From: Candidatus Nanopelagicales bacterium
GTDB lineage: Bacteria; Actinomycetota; Actinomycetes; S36-B12
Reading direction: 5' to 3'
NCBI GenBank assembly: GCA_012103605.1
Contig: WLWL01000012.1
Span: 1 to 33,816 of the forward strand
DNA length: 33,816 bases
Shown: positions 10,032 to 19,246 of the stretch, one piece after another
Layout: every line of letters starts with the position of its first letter
Position numbering within the stretch: the stretch's first letter is position 1
The notes under the pieces: generated by a model
Database searches by the model: none
What the model was told of the DNA's origin: nothing
What the model saw: the letters and a program-made list of their open reading frames with translations, nothing else
Made by a program: the position numbers and the translations under genes

Positions 10032-13000
10032 TCACGCACTGACGGCTTCGCGAATCCGCTGCCCGATGACCTGCGTGACGCCATCCCCGCGCATGGAGAC
10101 GCCATACAGGGCGTCGGCGATCTCCATGGTGCGCTTTTGGTGGGTGATGACGATGAGCTGAGAACTGCTGCGCAACTCATCGATCATGTCGATCAGTCGG
10201 CCGAGGTTCACGTCGTCGAGGGCGGCCTCGACCTCGTCGAGAACGTAGAAGGGGCTCGGTCGCGCCTTGAATAGCGCCACGAGAAATGCCACCGCGGTGA
10301 GGCTTCGCTCACCGCCCGAGAGCAGGGACAGCCGCTTGACGCGCTTACCAGGTGGACGCGCCTCGACGTCGATTCCTGTCGTCAGCATGTTCGCGGGGTC
10401 GGTGAGGACGAGTCGGCCTTCACCTCCGGGGAACAAGCGCGCGAAGACCTGCTCAAACTCGCGCTCCACATCCTGGTAGGCCTGCGTGAAGACTTCCTCC
10501 ACGCGTGCATCCACTTCCTTGACGATGTCGAGCAGGTCATCTCGCGAGCGCTTGAGGTCGTCGAGTTGCTCGGTCAGGAAGCGCTGGCGCTCCTCCAACG
10601 CCGCGTATTCCTCCAGGGCGAGCGGGTTAACCCTGCCGAGCAACGCGAGACCGCGCTCGGCTTCCTTGAGTCGTTTCTCCTGCTCGCTTCGTACGTAGGG
10701 GTAGGGCGCAGGCTCGGGCTCGCCTTCGGGTATCTCGTCGCCCGGCGCCCTCGGGGATGGGGGAACCATCTGATCGGGGCCATACTCGTCGATCAAGACA
10801 TCGGCCTCCACCCCGAACTCTTCAAGAGCCTTGGTTTCCAACTGCTCGATACGCATGCGTTGTTCGGCGCGGGCTAGTTCGTCTCGATGGACGCTGTCAC
10901 GCAATCCATCTGCCTCGATCGCAAGAGCCCTCAGTTGCTCCCGTACCCCGGACAATTCCTGGCTGCGCTCACGAGCAGCCGTCTGCAACTCATCGCGTCG
11001 TTGCTGCGCCGCTGCCACGGATCGTCCTACGTGCGCGCGCACGGTGGTGATCGCCTGGACAACCGCCTCGGCGACCAGCAGGTCGCGGGCTCGTCTCTCA
11101 CGTCTTTCCAAGGCCGCTCGACGACCCTGTCGCTCGGATTCGGCGTCGGCCTCCAGTGCGGCGGCTCGCTCACTCACCGCGGCCGTCCGCTCCTCCACCG
11201 TCCGCATCGCCAGCCGGGCATCCACCTCCGAAGCACGGGCGGCCTCGGCAGCGCTCTGCAATTCCATTCGCTTATCGGGTCCGGTGTCCTCTTCCGGCGC
11301 AGACTCCATGCTGGCCAGTCGCGCGCGCAACTCGACAACGGCGGCTTCGTCGGCTTCGAGGGCCTGCTTGGCCGCGGTTAGCGCCTCCTCAAGGCGCTCG
11401 GCCTCCGCGGTCGCTGCTCGCGCCGTCTGCCCCAACTGCCCGAGTTGTTCGGCGACAGCGGCGAGTTCGGCGTCGGATTCATGAAGCTGCTTCAGGGCTG
11501 CTTCGACCTCTCCGGAGGCGGCCTCCTGTCGATCCCGGGCGGCTGCAAGGTCGAATCGCAACCTTTCGCTGCGCTGGGTCAAGCCCTCGACCTCGGCACT
11601 CGCGTGCTCGTAGGCCGCGCGTACCTCCACGAGGGAATCCTGGGCGCCCGATCCACCCCTCAGGGTGCCGCGCGAGACCACGTCCCCACTGCGTGTCACC
11701 CACGTCAGCTGCGGTGCCTGTCGGTGCCCAGCAACGGCCGCGTCCACATCGTCGACGAGGACCGCACCGGCCAGAAGCGTCTCGACAACCGGCCGCATGC
11801 CTTCGTCACTGCGCACAACCTCGCGAAGCCAACGACCAGCCGGCGCCGTGTTCGCTTCGGCAGTCGCGGCCTCGAGCACCTCGTCGACGATCACCAGCGC
11901 GGCGCGACCGGAGTCGGACTCCTTCACCACGGCTAGGGCGTTCATCGCAGCCGACCGTCCTCGCACGACGATCGCGTCGGCGAGATCGCCGAGCACGGCT
12001 GCCACCGCCCGCTCGGCGCCATTGTCGATGTGGATTTGCTCGGCGAGGGCGCCTACCACCCCCGGCACAGCAGCGTCCATCACGACGGACCCGGCGTCGG
12101 ACCGTTTGAGACTGAGTTCGAGTGCCTGGCAGGTGGCTTCGGCGGCGGCTCGCTCACGCTCTACGCGAGCCTCCTCTTGTCGCAGCCTCTCCACCTCGGC
12201 ATCGGCGTGCTCCAGGCTCTGCTGCGCGCGCTCATGTGTCTCGTCGAGTCCCACCTCGCCTTCACCGAGGCCGACGATGTCGACCTCGACCCTCGCGAAT
12301 TCTCGCTGCGCGGTCTCCGCGCGCTGTTGCGCTTCGTCGATCTGGTTGGACAACCGCGTGATCTCCGCCGCCCGTGCGTCGCGTCGTGACACGGCCGCAT
12401 TGACCTTGCCCTCGGTCGTCGCCAACCCCTCGCGCCGGTCGGCCCGGGATGCCTCGACGGCCTGAATTCGACGCTGCTCGCCTGCCAGGGCTTCCTCGGC
12501 GCGCAGTCGAGAGGACTCGGCGACGGCGAGAGCGTCACGCAAGGCCTGCACTTCACGACCGAGCTCGAATTCCTGGGTCCGTAGCGATCGAGCTTCGGCG
12601 TCGAGTTGCTCGGGGTCGCGCCCGGACACGGCTAGTTCCTCGTCCTCTGGCTGGAGGTGGCGAACCGTCGCCCGCGCCAGTTGATCCAATCCATGGAACC
12701 GCTCTTGGGCCGCCGATAGGGCGAACCACACTTCCTGCGCTCCAGACAGCAATGGACCTTCCGTGCGCTCAGCATCGTCGGCTGCCTGCTCGCGCGTTTG
12801 CAACTCCGCGATGGTCGACTCCACGCTCGCCTGCCGCTGACGCAGAGCCGTCTCATCGGCCACCTCAGCCTGGAGAGTTTCTCGCACCTGGTAGAGATCG
12901 TCCGCCAGTAGCCGAAGTCGAGAGTCACGAACGTCGGTTTGAATCACCACGGCGCGGCGCGCAACCTCGGCCTGCTTACCGAGAGGCTTCAGTTGACGAC

Positions 13001-13595
13001 GAAGTTCGGTGGTGAGGTCCTGCAATCGAGTGAGGTTGCCCTCCATCGCATCGAGTTTGCGTAGGGCCTTCTCTTTGCGCTTGCGATGCTTGAGCACTCC
13101 GGCGGCCTCTTCCACGAAGCCGCGACGATCCTCGGGTGTTGCGTGCAAGATGGTGTCGAGTTGCCCTTGCCCGACAATGACGTGCATCTCGCGACCGATA
13201 CCGGAATCGGACAGCAGTTCTTGGATATCCAATAGTCGACACGTTTCGCCGTTGATCGCGTACTCGGATCCTCCGTTGCGAAACAGCGTGCGGGAGATCG
13301 TCACCTCGGTGTATTCGATGGGAAGGGCCCCGTCGGTGTTGTCGATGGTGAGCGCCACTTCCGCTCGGCCAAGCGGCGCGCGGCCGGACGTCCCGGAGAA
13401 GATGACATCTTCCATCTTTCCGCCACGAAGGCTCTTGGCTCCCTGCTCACCCATGACCCAGGCGAGGGCATCGACGACGTTCGACTTTCCCGAGCCGTTC
13501 GGCCCGACAACGCATGTCACGCCCGGCTCGAAGTCCAAGGACGTGGACGACGCGAAAGATTTGAAGCCTTTGAGCGTCAGCGACTTCAGATGCAC
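10032..13595 (-). CDS. smc: Chromosome segregation protein Smc
   Basis: Smc is the ATPase core of the condensin that compacts and separates chromosomes with ScpA/ScpB. The GTG at 13595 (VHLKSLTLKGFKSF) is the family start and lies downstream of GGAG; the frame runs on upstream without homology. The protein has 1187 residues: Walker A GPNGSGKS (31-38) and a first coiled coil to about 500. The hinge is at about 505-640 (GVVGALAEQIH...GAERAVAAVLGD), followed by a second coiled coil to about 1000. The signature LSGGERS (about 1092) and Walker B YVLDEVEAALDD (about 1117) complete the head. All catalytic motifs are intact. Confidence 0.97.
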   Translation of the reverse strand: MHLKSLTLKGFKSFASSTSLDFEPGVTCVVGPNGSGKSNVVDALAWVMGEQGAKSLRGGKMEDVIFSGTSGRAPLGRAEVALTIDNTDGALPIEYTEVTISRTLFRNGGSEYAINGETCRLLDIQELLSDSGIGREMHVIVGQGQLDTILHATPEDRRGFVEEAAGVLKHRKRKEKALRKLDAMEGNLTRLQDLTTELRRQLKPLGKQAEVARRAVVIQTDVRDSRLRLLADDLYQVRETLQAEVADETALRQRQASVESTIAELQTREQAADDAERTEGPLLSGAQEVWFALSAAQERFHGLDQLARATVRHLQPEDEELAVSGRDPEQLDAEARSLRTQEFELGREVQALRDALAVAESSRLRAEEALAGEQRRIQAVEASRADRREGLATTEGKVNAAVSRRDARAAEITRLSNQIDEAQQRAETAQREFARVEVDIVGLGEGEVGLDETHERAQQSLEHADAEVERLRQEEARVERERAAAEATCQALELSLKRSDAGSVVMDAAVPGVVGALAEQIHIDNGAERAVAAVLGDLADAIVVRGRSAAMNALAVVKESDSGRAALVIVDEVLEAATAEANTAPAGRWLREVVRSDEGMRPVVETLLAGAVLVDDVDAAVAGHRQAPQLTWVTRSGDVVSRGTLRGGSGAQDSLVEVRAAYEHASAEVEGLTQRSERLRFDLAAARDRQEAASGEVEAALKQLHESDAELAAVAEQLGQLGQTARAATAEAERLEEALTAAKQALEADEAAVVELRARLASMESAPEEDTGPDKRMELQSAAEAARASEVDARLAMRTVEERTAAVSERAAALEADAESERQGRRAALERRERRARDLLVAEAVVQAITTVRAHVGRSVAAAQQRRDELQTAARERSQELSGVREQLRALAIEADGLRDSVHRDELARAEQRMRIEQLETKALEEFGVEADVLIDEYGPDQMVPPSPRAPGDEIPEGEPEPAPYPYVRSEQEKRLKEAERGLALLGRVNPLALEEYAALEERQRFLTEQLDDLKRSRDDLLDIVKEVDARVEEVFTQAYQDVEREFEQVFARLFPGGEGRLVLTDPANMLTTGIDVEARPPGKRVKRLSLLSGGERSLTAVAFLVALFKARPSPFYVLDEVEAALDDVNLGRLIDMIDELRSSSQLIVITHQKRTMEIADALYGVSMRGDGVTQVIGQRIREAVSA

Positions 13596-13680
13596 GGTCC
13601 GGCCAACTCCATTCGGGTGCGTTCCCGCCGGAGGGCGGAAACTCGGTGCGGGGAAGGCGCTAGTAGATGTTACCGACGGA

Positions 13681-14547
13681 CTACCCGGTACCTGCGCCAC
13701 CACGCGGGGCGCGCTGGCATCGGGGGCACCGGTAACTGGACCGATTCATGAAGGCCTCCCGCCGGATGGCCGCCCCGCACCGTCGGCATGGCTCACCTTC
13801 CCGGCCGTAAGCATCCAAGGCACGCTCGAAGTAGCCCGACTCTCCATTCACATTGACATAGAGGGAGTCGAAGCTGGTGCCGCCCTGGGCGAGTGCTTCG
13901 AGCATGACCTCGCGGGCGTTCGACACGACCGTGCGAACCTGCGCGGACGTCAAAGCGGAGCCCCGCCGGCGCCCATTGATCGCCGACCTCCACAGCGCCT
14001 CGTCGGCATAGATGTTGCCGATTCCTGAGACCACCGATTGATCGAGCAGAACACGCTTCACTTCGGAGTCCTTGTGACGAATAGCGCGGACGGTCGCGGC
14101 TTCGTCAAAATCAGGGTCGAGCGGATCGCGGGCAATGTGGGTGATGCTCGACGGCACCCCGTCGATCACCTCGTCTACGTGCATCCCGCCGAACGTCCGC
14201 TGATCGACGAACCGCATCTCGCGATCATCGTCGGCGAAGCGCACGCGCACGCGCAGGTGCGTTTCGTCCTCCTCGCGCGGCGGCTGCATGAGTACCTGAC
14301 CGCTCATGCCGAGGTGCACGACGAGAGCCTGATCGTTCGTTCGTGTCAGTGGGAGCCACAGGTACTTGCCTCGGCGACTGACGCAGCGAAAGGAATCTCC
14401 TTCGAGAGCGGCGCGCAATTCCGCCGCGCCCCCCTCGCAGCGACGGATCGATCGAGAGTGCAGCACGTCCACGTGGCGGATCGTTCGATTCGTCGCCCAT
14501 GCGTCGATGCCCCGACGCACTACTTCGACTTCGGGAAGTTCAGGCAT
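13681..14547 (-). CDS. mutM: Formamidopyrimidine-DNA glycosylase (Fpg/MutM)
   Basis: This bifunctional base-excision enzyme removes 8-oxoguanine and formamidopyrimidines and cuts the abasic site. In 288 residues it has the catalytic N-terminus [12 protein letters not shown] (Pro2, Glu3), catalytic Lys61 in RRGKYLW, the H2TH region ([16 protein letters not shown]) and a C-terminal zinc finger CRRC...CPRC. The ATG lies inside the end of rnc (8 bp overlap). The rnc-mutM-smc-ftsY order is typical of Actinobacteria. Confidence 0.97.
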   Translation of the reverse strand: MPELPEVEVVRRGIDAWATNRTIRHVDVLHSRSIRRCEGGAAELRAALEGDSFRCVSRRGKYLWLPLTRTNDQALVVHLGMSGQVLMQPPREEDETHLRVRVRFADDDREMRFVDQRTFGGMHVDEVIDGVPSSITHIARDPLDPDFDEAATVRAIRHKDSEVKRVLLDQSVVSGIGNIYADEALWRSAINGRRRGSALTSAQVRTVVSNAREVMLEALAQGGTSFDSLYVNVNGESGYFERALDAYGREGEPCRRCGAAIRREAFMNRSSYRCPRCQRAPRGGAGTG

Positions 14548-15253
14548 CGGTGGTGCCGCCGAGGGCGGCGTAGGCCTGCGCAGCCGCCTCTTGCTCAGCG
14601 ACCTTCTTGCTGCGACCGTGTCCCGTCCCCAGAACGTCGCCGCCGATCACCGCCTGCGCGGTGAATTCCTTGGCGTGATCGGGTCCGGTGTCGGTGACCC
14701 GGTATTCGGGAACACCTCGCTCGAGTTCGGCGGAACGTTCCTGCAAGGACGTCTTCCAATCCAGTCCGGCACCGAGTTGTGACGATTCAGCGATCAAGGG
14801 GCCGAAAATGCGCTCGATGAAGGAGCGCGTGGTCTCCAGATCGGTCGACATATACATCGCCCCGATCACCGCTTCCATCGCGTCGGCCAAGATCGAGGAC
14901 TTGTCCTGTCCGCCGGTGCTCTCCTCGCCCTTGCCCAACAGCAGGAAGGAACCCAAGTCCAGTTCCCGGGCCACCTCCGCCAGGGCGGACGCGTTGACGA
15001 CGGCTGCTCGCAGTTTGGCTAGTTGCCCCTCGGGCTCGTCGGGAAAGTCCCGAAACAGCCGTTCGGTGACGACAATGCCCAGGACGGAATCGCCGAGGAA
15101 TTCCAAACGCTCGTTGGTGGGTAGCCCGCCGTGCTCGTAGGCGTAGGAGCGATGGGTGATGGCTTGCCTAAGGATGTCGACGTCCATGCGCTGGCCCAGC
15201 GCCTGCATCAGGGAGTCCAATGACTCCACTGATCCCTGTGCGTCGGGGGCCAC
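14540..15253 (-). CDS. rnc: Ribonuclease III
   Basis: RNase III cuts double-stranded RNA in rRNA precursors and mRNAs. It has the signature NERLEFLGD (48-56 counted from the GTG at 15253), catalytic acidic residues in the following helix and in [10 protein letters not shown], and a C-terminal double-stranded-RNA-binding domain (DWKTSLQE...[16 protein letters not shown]). I prefer GTG 15253 (237 residues) because GAAGGGAAG lies upstream and overlap with the preceding gene is avoided. A GTG at 15301 in the same frame (253 residues) is the alternative. Confidence 0.94.
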   Translation of the reverse strand: MAPDAQGSVESLDSLMQALGQRMDVDILRQAITHRSYAYEHGGLPTNERLEFLGDSVLGIVVTERLFRDFPDEPEGQLAKLRAAVVNASALAEVARELDLGSFLLLGKGEESTGGQDKSSILADAMEAVIGAMYMSTDLETTRSFIERIFGPLIAESSQLGAGLDWKTSLQERSAELERGVPEYRVTDTGPDHAKEFTAQAVIGGDVLGTGHGRSKKVAEQEAAAQAYAALGGTTDA

Positions 15254-15275
15254 CCCGCACCACTTCCCTTCTGTG

Positions 15276-15563
15276 TCAGGTCCTGTCGTCAGCCGTTCCA
15301 CCCGAGCGGGGCCTGTTCGCTGCCCTGACGATAGCGATCACGTCGCCCACCGTCTCGACATCGTCCAAGGCGCGGCCGTCTCCTGAAAAACTCACGCCCA
15401 GGTGATCGGCGACCATCAGCCAATCTGTTGCCGATCCGCGCCAGTCGACGACACTGAGCGGAGTGTCGCTGCGAATGTTCCGTGGATCGACGTCGAACGC
15501 GCTCGCGAACGCGACAACATCGCCAGTGCCACCGGTCGGCTCGTCGTCACCAGCATCCGTCAT
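15276..15563 (-). CDS. Acyl-carrier-like protein lacking the phosphopantetheine serine
   Basis: The position between plsX and rnc is where acpP often lies. The 95-residue product has an ACP-like outline: helix [15 protein letters not shown], loop, helix [14 protein letters not shown] and the final TVGDVIAIV, recalling TTVGDAVDYI of ACPs. Aligned through LGV, the invariant Asp-Ser-Leu becomes Asp40-Trp41-Arg42, so there is no serine to carry phosphopantetheine. The ATG at 15563 overlaps the plsX stop (ATGA), so it is probably translated with plsX. It may be a non-catalytic ACP relative that binds PlsX or another partner, or a decaying gene. The frame is intact over its whole length, which favours function. 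Confidence 0.7.
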   Translation of the reverse strand: MTDAGDDEPTGGTGDVVAFASAFDVDPRNIRSDTPLSVVDWRGSATDWLMVADHLGVSFSGDGRALDDVETVGDVIAIVRAANRPRSGGTADDRT

Positions 15564-16597
15564 GCGAGTTCTCCCCGTGCATTCAGTTCCGGGAGACCGG
15601 AAACAGATGCGCGAACACTCTCGACGATGGACCCCTGGTGCAGCATCGCGGCTCGGCGAATGCACCCATGAATCTCATCAGCGCGCGATGCACCGTGTCC
15701 GACCACAATGTTGCCGTCTACCCCGAGGAGCGATGCGCCGGACAGCAAATGGGTCGACCGCAGCACCTCACGGGCCGGCTCAATCGACCCGTAGGCACTT
15801 CCCATCGCACCCACGGACCACCGCAGGGCTCCTTCCATCGACTTCAATGCGACATTCCCGGTGAAGCCGTCGACGACGATGACATCGGCTCGCGCTTGCG
15901 CCATCAGGTCGTGGCCCTCGACAGTGCCCACGTACTCCGCCGGAAACTTCTCGGCGAGACGAATGTCGGTCTGCTTGCGCAGGTGATCGCCTTTTCCCCT
16001 TTCGCCGCCAATGCTCAACAAACCAATACGCGGCGAATCGATGCCGACGACACGTGCATACGACGCACCCACGGCTGCGAAGCGGACGAGATCTTCGGCG
16101 GTTGCGTGCGGCGCCGCACCACAATCGAGCAGGATCACCGGACCATGGGCCGCGGGTAACTCAACGGCCAGACCCGGACGACCCATACCTCGGACGCGAC
16201 CAAGACCAAAGGCACTGGCTCCGACCGTCGCTCCGGTATGCCCGATCGAGACGAAAGCATCGGCGCGTCCGGATCGAACCTCCTCCACGCCGACCAGGCT
16301 CGATAGGTCCTGGCGTTCGCGGAGCATGTCCAGCGTGTCGTGACTCGACGACGACATCGGGACCGACTCTTGCGCGTGGGCGATGGTGATGTCGCCGTGC
16401 GCATCCGCATCGATGCCTCGCTCAGCGAGAAGTTCCCGGGCGAGGTCGTGGGGCCCGACCACGCATATCTGAATCGATGGTGGGGTGCTGTTTGCGGCAC
16501 GCCCATCGGTTTCGCCGGCCAGGACGGCCGCGATGGCGTCGACTACGACGGGAGCACCTTCGTCACCGCCGAGGAGGTCGACGGCAACCCGCGCCAT
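15560..16597 (-). CDS. plsX: Phosphate acyltransferase PlsX
   Basis: PlsX converts acyl-ACP and phosphate to acyl-phosphate, the donor for PlsY in phospholipid synthesis. The ATG at 16597 (MARVAVDLLGGDEGAPVVV) is the family N-terminus and gives 345 residues, the normal length; the frame is open upstream, antisense-like, through rpmF. Family blocks include DLLGGDEGAP, SIGHTGATVGASAFGLGR, LLDCGAAPHATAEDLVRFA, GLLSIGGERGKGD and VVDGFTGNVALKSMEG. It follows rpmF by 17 bp, the usual rpmF-plsX pair. It overlaps the acyl-carrier-like gene downstream. Confidence 0.95.
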   Translation of the reverse strand: MARVAVDLLGGDEGAPVVVDAIAAVLAGETDGRAANSTPPSIQICVVGPHDLARELLAERGIDADAHGDITIAHAQESVPMSSSSHDTLDMLRERQDLSSLVGVEEVRSGRADAFVSIGHTGATVGASAFGLGRVRGMGRPGLAVELPAAHGPVILLDCGAAPHATAEDLVRFAAVGASYARVVGIDSPRIGLLSIGGERGKGDHLRKQTDIRLAEKFPAEYVGTVEGHDLMAQARADVIVVDGFTGNVALKSMEGALRWSVGAMGSAYGSIEPAREVLRSTHLLSGASLLGVDGNIVVGHGASRADEIHGCIRRAAMLHQGSIVESVRASVSGLPELNARGELA

Positions 16598-16614
16598 GCG
16601 AAGCCCGATCCGAG

Positions 16615-16788
16615 TTAGACGTCCAGAACGCGACGCTTCGCGTACGTCCCGCACGTGGGACAGGCGGTGTGCGAGGGACGCTTTTCCTTGCAGCGCGCGC
16701 AGGTAACGAGGGTCGGCGCGCTCGCTTTCCACTGCGAGCGACGGCTCCGCGTGTTGGATCGGGACATCTTGCGCTTGGGGACAGCCAC
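16615..16788 (-). CDS. rpmF: 50S ribosomal protein L32, zinc-ribbon type
   Basis: This is a 57-codon gene. It starts at GTG 16788, reads [20 protein letters not shown] and ends KRRVLDV. Cys30, Cys33, Cys43 and Cys46 form two CxxC pairs, so this is the zinc-binding form. GGAAGAACA precedes the start. L32 is a small 50S protein near the peptidyl-transferase region. It lies between DUF177 and plsX, its conserved place. The 74-bp spacer before it may hold a promoter, but none is clear. Confidence 0.95.
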   Translation of the reverse strand: MAVPKRKMSRSNTRSRRSQWKASAPTLVTCARCKEKRPSHTACPTCGTYAKRRVLDV

Positions 16789-16862
16789 TGTTCTTCCTTA
16801 ACTCGGGTGCGCAGAGCGTAACTCAGTGCCGTCTGCACCAATATGTCAGCGCAAATTGTGCC

Positions 16863-17471
16863 CTATCGCTCCTCGGGCGTCGGCGGCGGGCTTTCGGTCA
16901 GCAACTGTTCCAGCGCGGACCACCGGGGGTCAGAGACGGGATGGTCGTGGGGATCTCCATCAACCTCGACCCGTTCCCCGCAGGTGGGGCAGATGCCCTG
17001 ACAGTCCGGAGAACACAGCGGGGCAAGGGGCAGGGAGAGCACGACGGCGTCGCGCAACGGCCCATGCATGTCGATGGTGTCGGCGACAACTTCGGGGGTT
17101 TCCTCGTCGTCGTCCTGCGGCTCCTCAACAAGGGCGCCGCGGGCATCCGTAGCGGGATATCGGAACATCTGCTCTATCGACACCATCTGCGACCACTCCA
17201 CCGAGTCCAAGCACCTCGAGCACTCCGCCACGACGTCGACGTCCGCGGTGCCGCTCACCCAGATCCCTTCGACGACGGATTCCACAGAAACATCCATCTC
17301 GATGGGCGATCCTTCTGGCACGCGAGCCATCGCGACGTGCAGATCGCTCGGAGCGGGAAACTCGAAACTCAACTCAAGAAGCGAACCAGGCTGCCGGTGT
17401 AGCCGAGAGATGTCGATCGCTGTGGGGCTGTCACCGGGTGATTCCTGGACTCGCGACCGGGAACCACTCAC
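16863..17471 (-). CDS. yceD: YceD/DUF177 family protein
   Basis: The 202-residue protein belongs to DUF177, found immediately upstream of rpmF in most bacteria and linked to 23S rRNA/large-subunit biogenesis. It has the central ECSRCLD motif and a C-terminal cysteine cluster C-SPD-C-QGI-C-PT-C that should bind a metal. An acidic stretch (QDDDEETPE) lies between them. GTG 17471 follows GAGGAG and begins two bases after the preceding stop codon, so the gene is coupled with the SepIVA-like gene. Confidence 0.9.
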   Translation of the reverse strand: MSGSRSRVQESPGDSPTAIDISRLHRQPGSLLELSFEFPAPSDLHVAMARVPEGSPIEMDVSVESVVEGIWVSGTADVDVVAECSRCLDSVEWSQMVSIEQMFRYPATDARGALVEEPQDDDEETPEVVADTIDMHGPLRDAVVLSLPLAPLCSPDCQGICPTCGERVEVDGDPHDHPVSDPRWSALEQLLTESPPPTPEER

Positions 17472-17473
17472 CG

Positions 17474-18070
17474 CTAATACTCCTCGCGTTCCGGTTCTGC
17501 TGCCCCATCGAAGAAATCATCGCCGTCGACCGGAGCGAGATCTTCGTACATCTGGCTGCGAATGCGCTCGCGACCTCGGTCGACAGTCTGCAACGTCTTC
17601 TGCAGGGTGATTTCAAAGCTCGCCAGTTTCGCATCGATGAAGTCGTCCGTCTCCTGCCGCATACGGGCGGTGTCCGCCAGCGTCTCCTTGCGTAGCGCTT
17701 CGGCTTCTGCAACGGCCGCGAGGTACACCTCGTGCTCGGACACCATCTTGTCGGCTTCCGTTCGCGCTCTTTCCAAAATGCGGTCGGCCTCGCGTCGCCC
17801 GTCCTGCACCACGGCCTCGCGGTCGGCAAGCAGCTCGTCCGCCCGATGCACCGACTCCGGGAGCATCTGCCGAATCTCCTCGATCAGGTCCAGCACCTGC
17901 GATCGATTCACCACACACGATGCCGACAGGGGCATGGACTTGGCATCCTCAACGAGAACGTTCAACTCATCGAGTCGTTCCTGGACGTCCACTCGCTGCT
18001 CCTTCGGTCGTAGCGCGGCTTCTTCAGGCGCGGCTAGCTCCGGCTGGCCATCGGCCGCCGGACTAGGCAC
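17474..18070 (-). CDS. SepIVA-like coiled-coil septation protein
   Basis: The 198-residue protein is mostly coiled coil (about 25-185), with a Pro/Ala-rich start and an acidic end (DGDDFFDGAAEPEREEY). Motifs such as LDELNVLVEDAKSMPLSASCVVNR and LIEEIRQMLPE match the actinobacterial family of M. tuberculosis Rv2927c (SepIVA). That family is DivIVA-related and involved in septation and polar cell-wall growth. Context is also the same: between coaD and DUF177. GTG 18070 begins eight bases after the coaD stop, with GAGAAG upstream. Function here is inferred from family. Confidence 0.82.
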   Translation of the reverse strand: MPSPAADGQPELAAPEEAALRPKEQRVDVQERLDELNVLVEDAKSMPLSASCVVNRSQVLDLIEEIRQMLPESVHRADELLADREAVVQDGRREADRILERARTEADKMVSEHEVYLAAVAEAEALRKETLADTARMRQETDDFIDAKLASFEITLQKTLQTVDRGRERIRSQMYEDLAPVDGDDFFDGAAEPEREEY

Positions 18071-18078
18071 ATTGTGGC

Positions 18079-18546
18079 TCAGAACTTCTCCGGGAAGCGG
18101 TCCAACACGGCCTGCGGCACCAAACCGGACACATCGCCGCCGTGCCGGGCCACCTCTTTGATCAGGCTAGAGGACAGGTAGCTGTACTGCGGATTGGTAG
18201 AAACGAACAGGGTTTCGACCTCCCCCAGCCGATGGTTCATCTGGGCCATCTGCAGCTCGTAATCGAAATCGCTGATCGCCCGGAGCCCTTTCACGATCGC
18301 CTCGATGCCGTTGTCGCGGCAGTAGTCCACCAGGAGGCCGTGAAAAGAGTCGATCCGGACGTTGGGCAGATCCGCGGTGACCTCGGTGAGGATCTCAATG
18401 CGCTCCTCGACACTGAACATGCCGGCCTTAGATCGGTTGACGAGAACCGCGACGACGACTTCGTCGGCGATCTTGGCTGCACGCGTGAAGACGTCGAGAT
18501 GACCGTTGGTGACCGGATCGAAGGACCCGGGGCAGATCGCCTTCAT
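18079..18546 (-). CDS. coaD: Pantetheine-phosphate adenylyltransferase CoaD
   Basis: CoaD transfers AMP from ATP to 4'-phosphopantetheine, the penultimate step of coenzyme A synthesis. It has the nucleotidyltransferase TNGH motif (13-16, in PGSFDPVTNGHLDVF), KGLRAISDFDYELQMAQMN and YSYLSSSLIKEV. A GGAGG lies four bases before the ATG at 18546; a GTG directly before it is an alternative start. The length, 155 residues, is typical. Order rsmD-coaD is widely conserved. Confidence 0.97.
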   Translation of the reverse strand: MKAICPGSFDPVTNGHLDVFTRAAKIADEVVVAVLVNRSKAGMFSVEERIEILTEVTADLPNVRIDSFHGLLVDYCRDNGIEAIVKGLRAISDFDYELQMAQMNHRLGEVETLFVSTNPQYSYLSSSLIKEVARHGGDVSGLVPQAVLDRFPEKF

Positions 18547-18610
18547 CACACCTCCACCATCTGGATTCCTCGCGAGCGTCGCCTGCCGGTGCCACTCTCA
18601 CGCGCCGCCT

Positions 18611-19246
18611 TCACGCACCGCTCACGTGACCGTACCAAAGCGCGCTGTCGCCGTAGACCCGATGATCGATGATCTCAATCTCGGGTGGAAACACAGGCGC
18701 ATCGTGGTCCTCCGGCGCTGCACCGTCCCGGCCAGCACGTCTCCCCGGTGCCCTCCCCCGCGCCTTCGCTCGCTCGACGATGACGAGTGCATCCCGGGCA
18801 CACCATCCCGATCGCACTGCGCTGCCCAGGTCGTCCGACAGCGAGGCGTCGTCGTAGGCATAGGGAGGGTCGGCGAAGATCACGTCGAAGGGCCCCACGG
18901 GGGGTTCGGACGTCACTACGAGGCTGACATCTGCGCGGCGGCACTCGACTTCACTGTCGGCGTCCAGGCTGGAGACGTTGCCCATCATGACCGAGACGGC
19001 CGCGGCGTTCTTTTCTACCAGCAGCACGCGCGGGGCACCTCGACTCCAGGCCTCCAGGCCGACCGCTCCCGATCCCGCCCACAGGTCGGCAACGGCGATG
19101 TCGTGCCACCCGCGTCCGGTAGCACGGAGTCGCGATTCCACACTGGCGAACAACGCTTCGCGCAGTCGGTCCGAAGTTGGTCGGGTTCCGGCCGAGGGGA
19201 TCTTCACGCGACGACCCCGAGCCCGCCCGGCGATGATCCGCGTCAC
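18611..19246 (-). CDS. rsmD: 16S rRNA (guanine966-N2)-methyltransferase RsmD
   Basis: RsmD methylates G966 of 16S rRNA with S-adenosylmethionine. The 211 residues include MTRIIAGRARGRRVKIP, the SAM-binding DLWAGSGAVGLEAWSRGA (54-71), and the catalytic DPPY (127-130). A basic, glycine-rich insertion of about 25 residues (160-185) after IVER, where the family usually passes straight into the last strands, makes it longer than usual. The GTG start overlaps the recG stop (GTGA). Confidence 0.93.
   Translation of the reverse strand: MTRIIAGRARGRRVKIPSAGTRPTSDRLREALFASVESRLRATGRGWHDIAVADLWAGSGAVGLEAWSRGAPRVLLVEKNAAAVSVMMGNVSSLDADSEVECRRADVSLVVTSEPPVGPFDVIFADPPYAYDDASLSDDLGSAVRSGWCARDALVIVERAKARGRAPGRRAGRDGAAPEDHDAPVFPPEIEIIDHRVYGDSALWYGHVSGA

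Noticed and set aside
11156-12109. 317-codon plus-strand open frame inside smc
   Set aside because: It is Arg/Pro-rich, antisense to the smc hinge and coiled coil, and a by-product of high GC at third positions.
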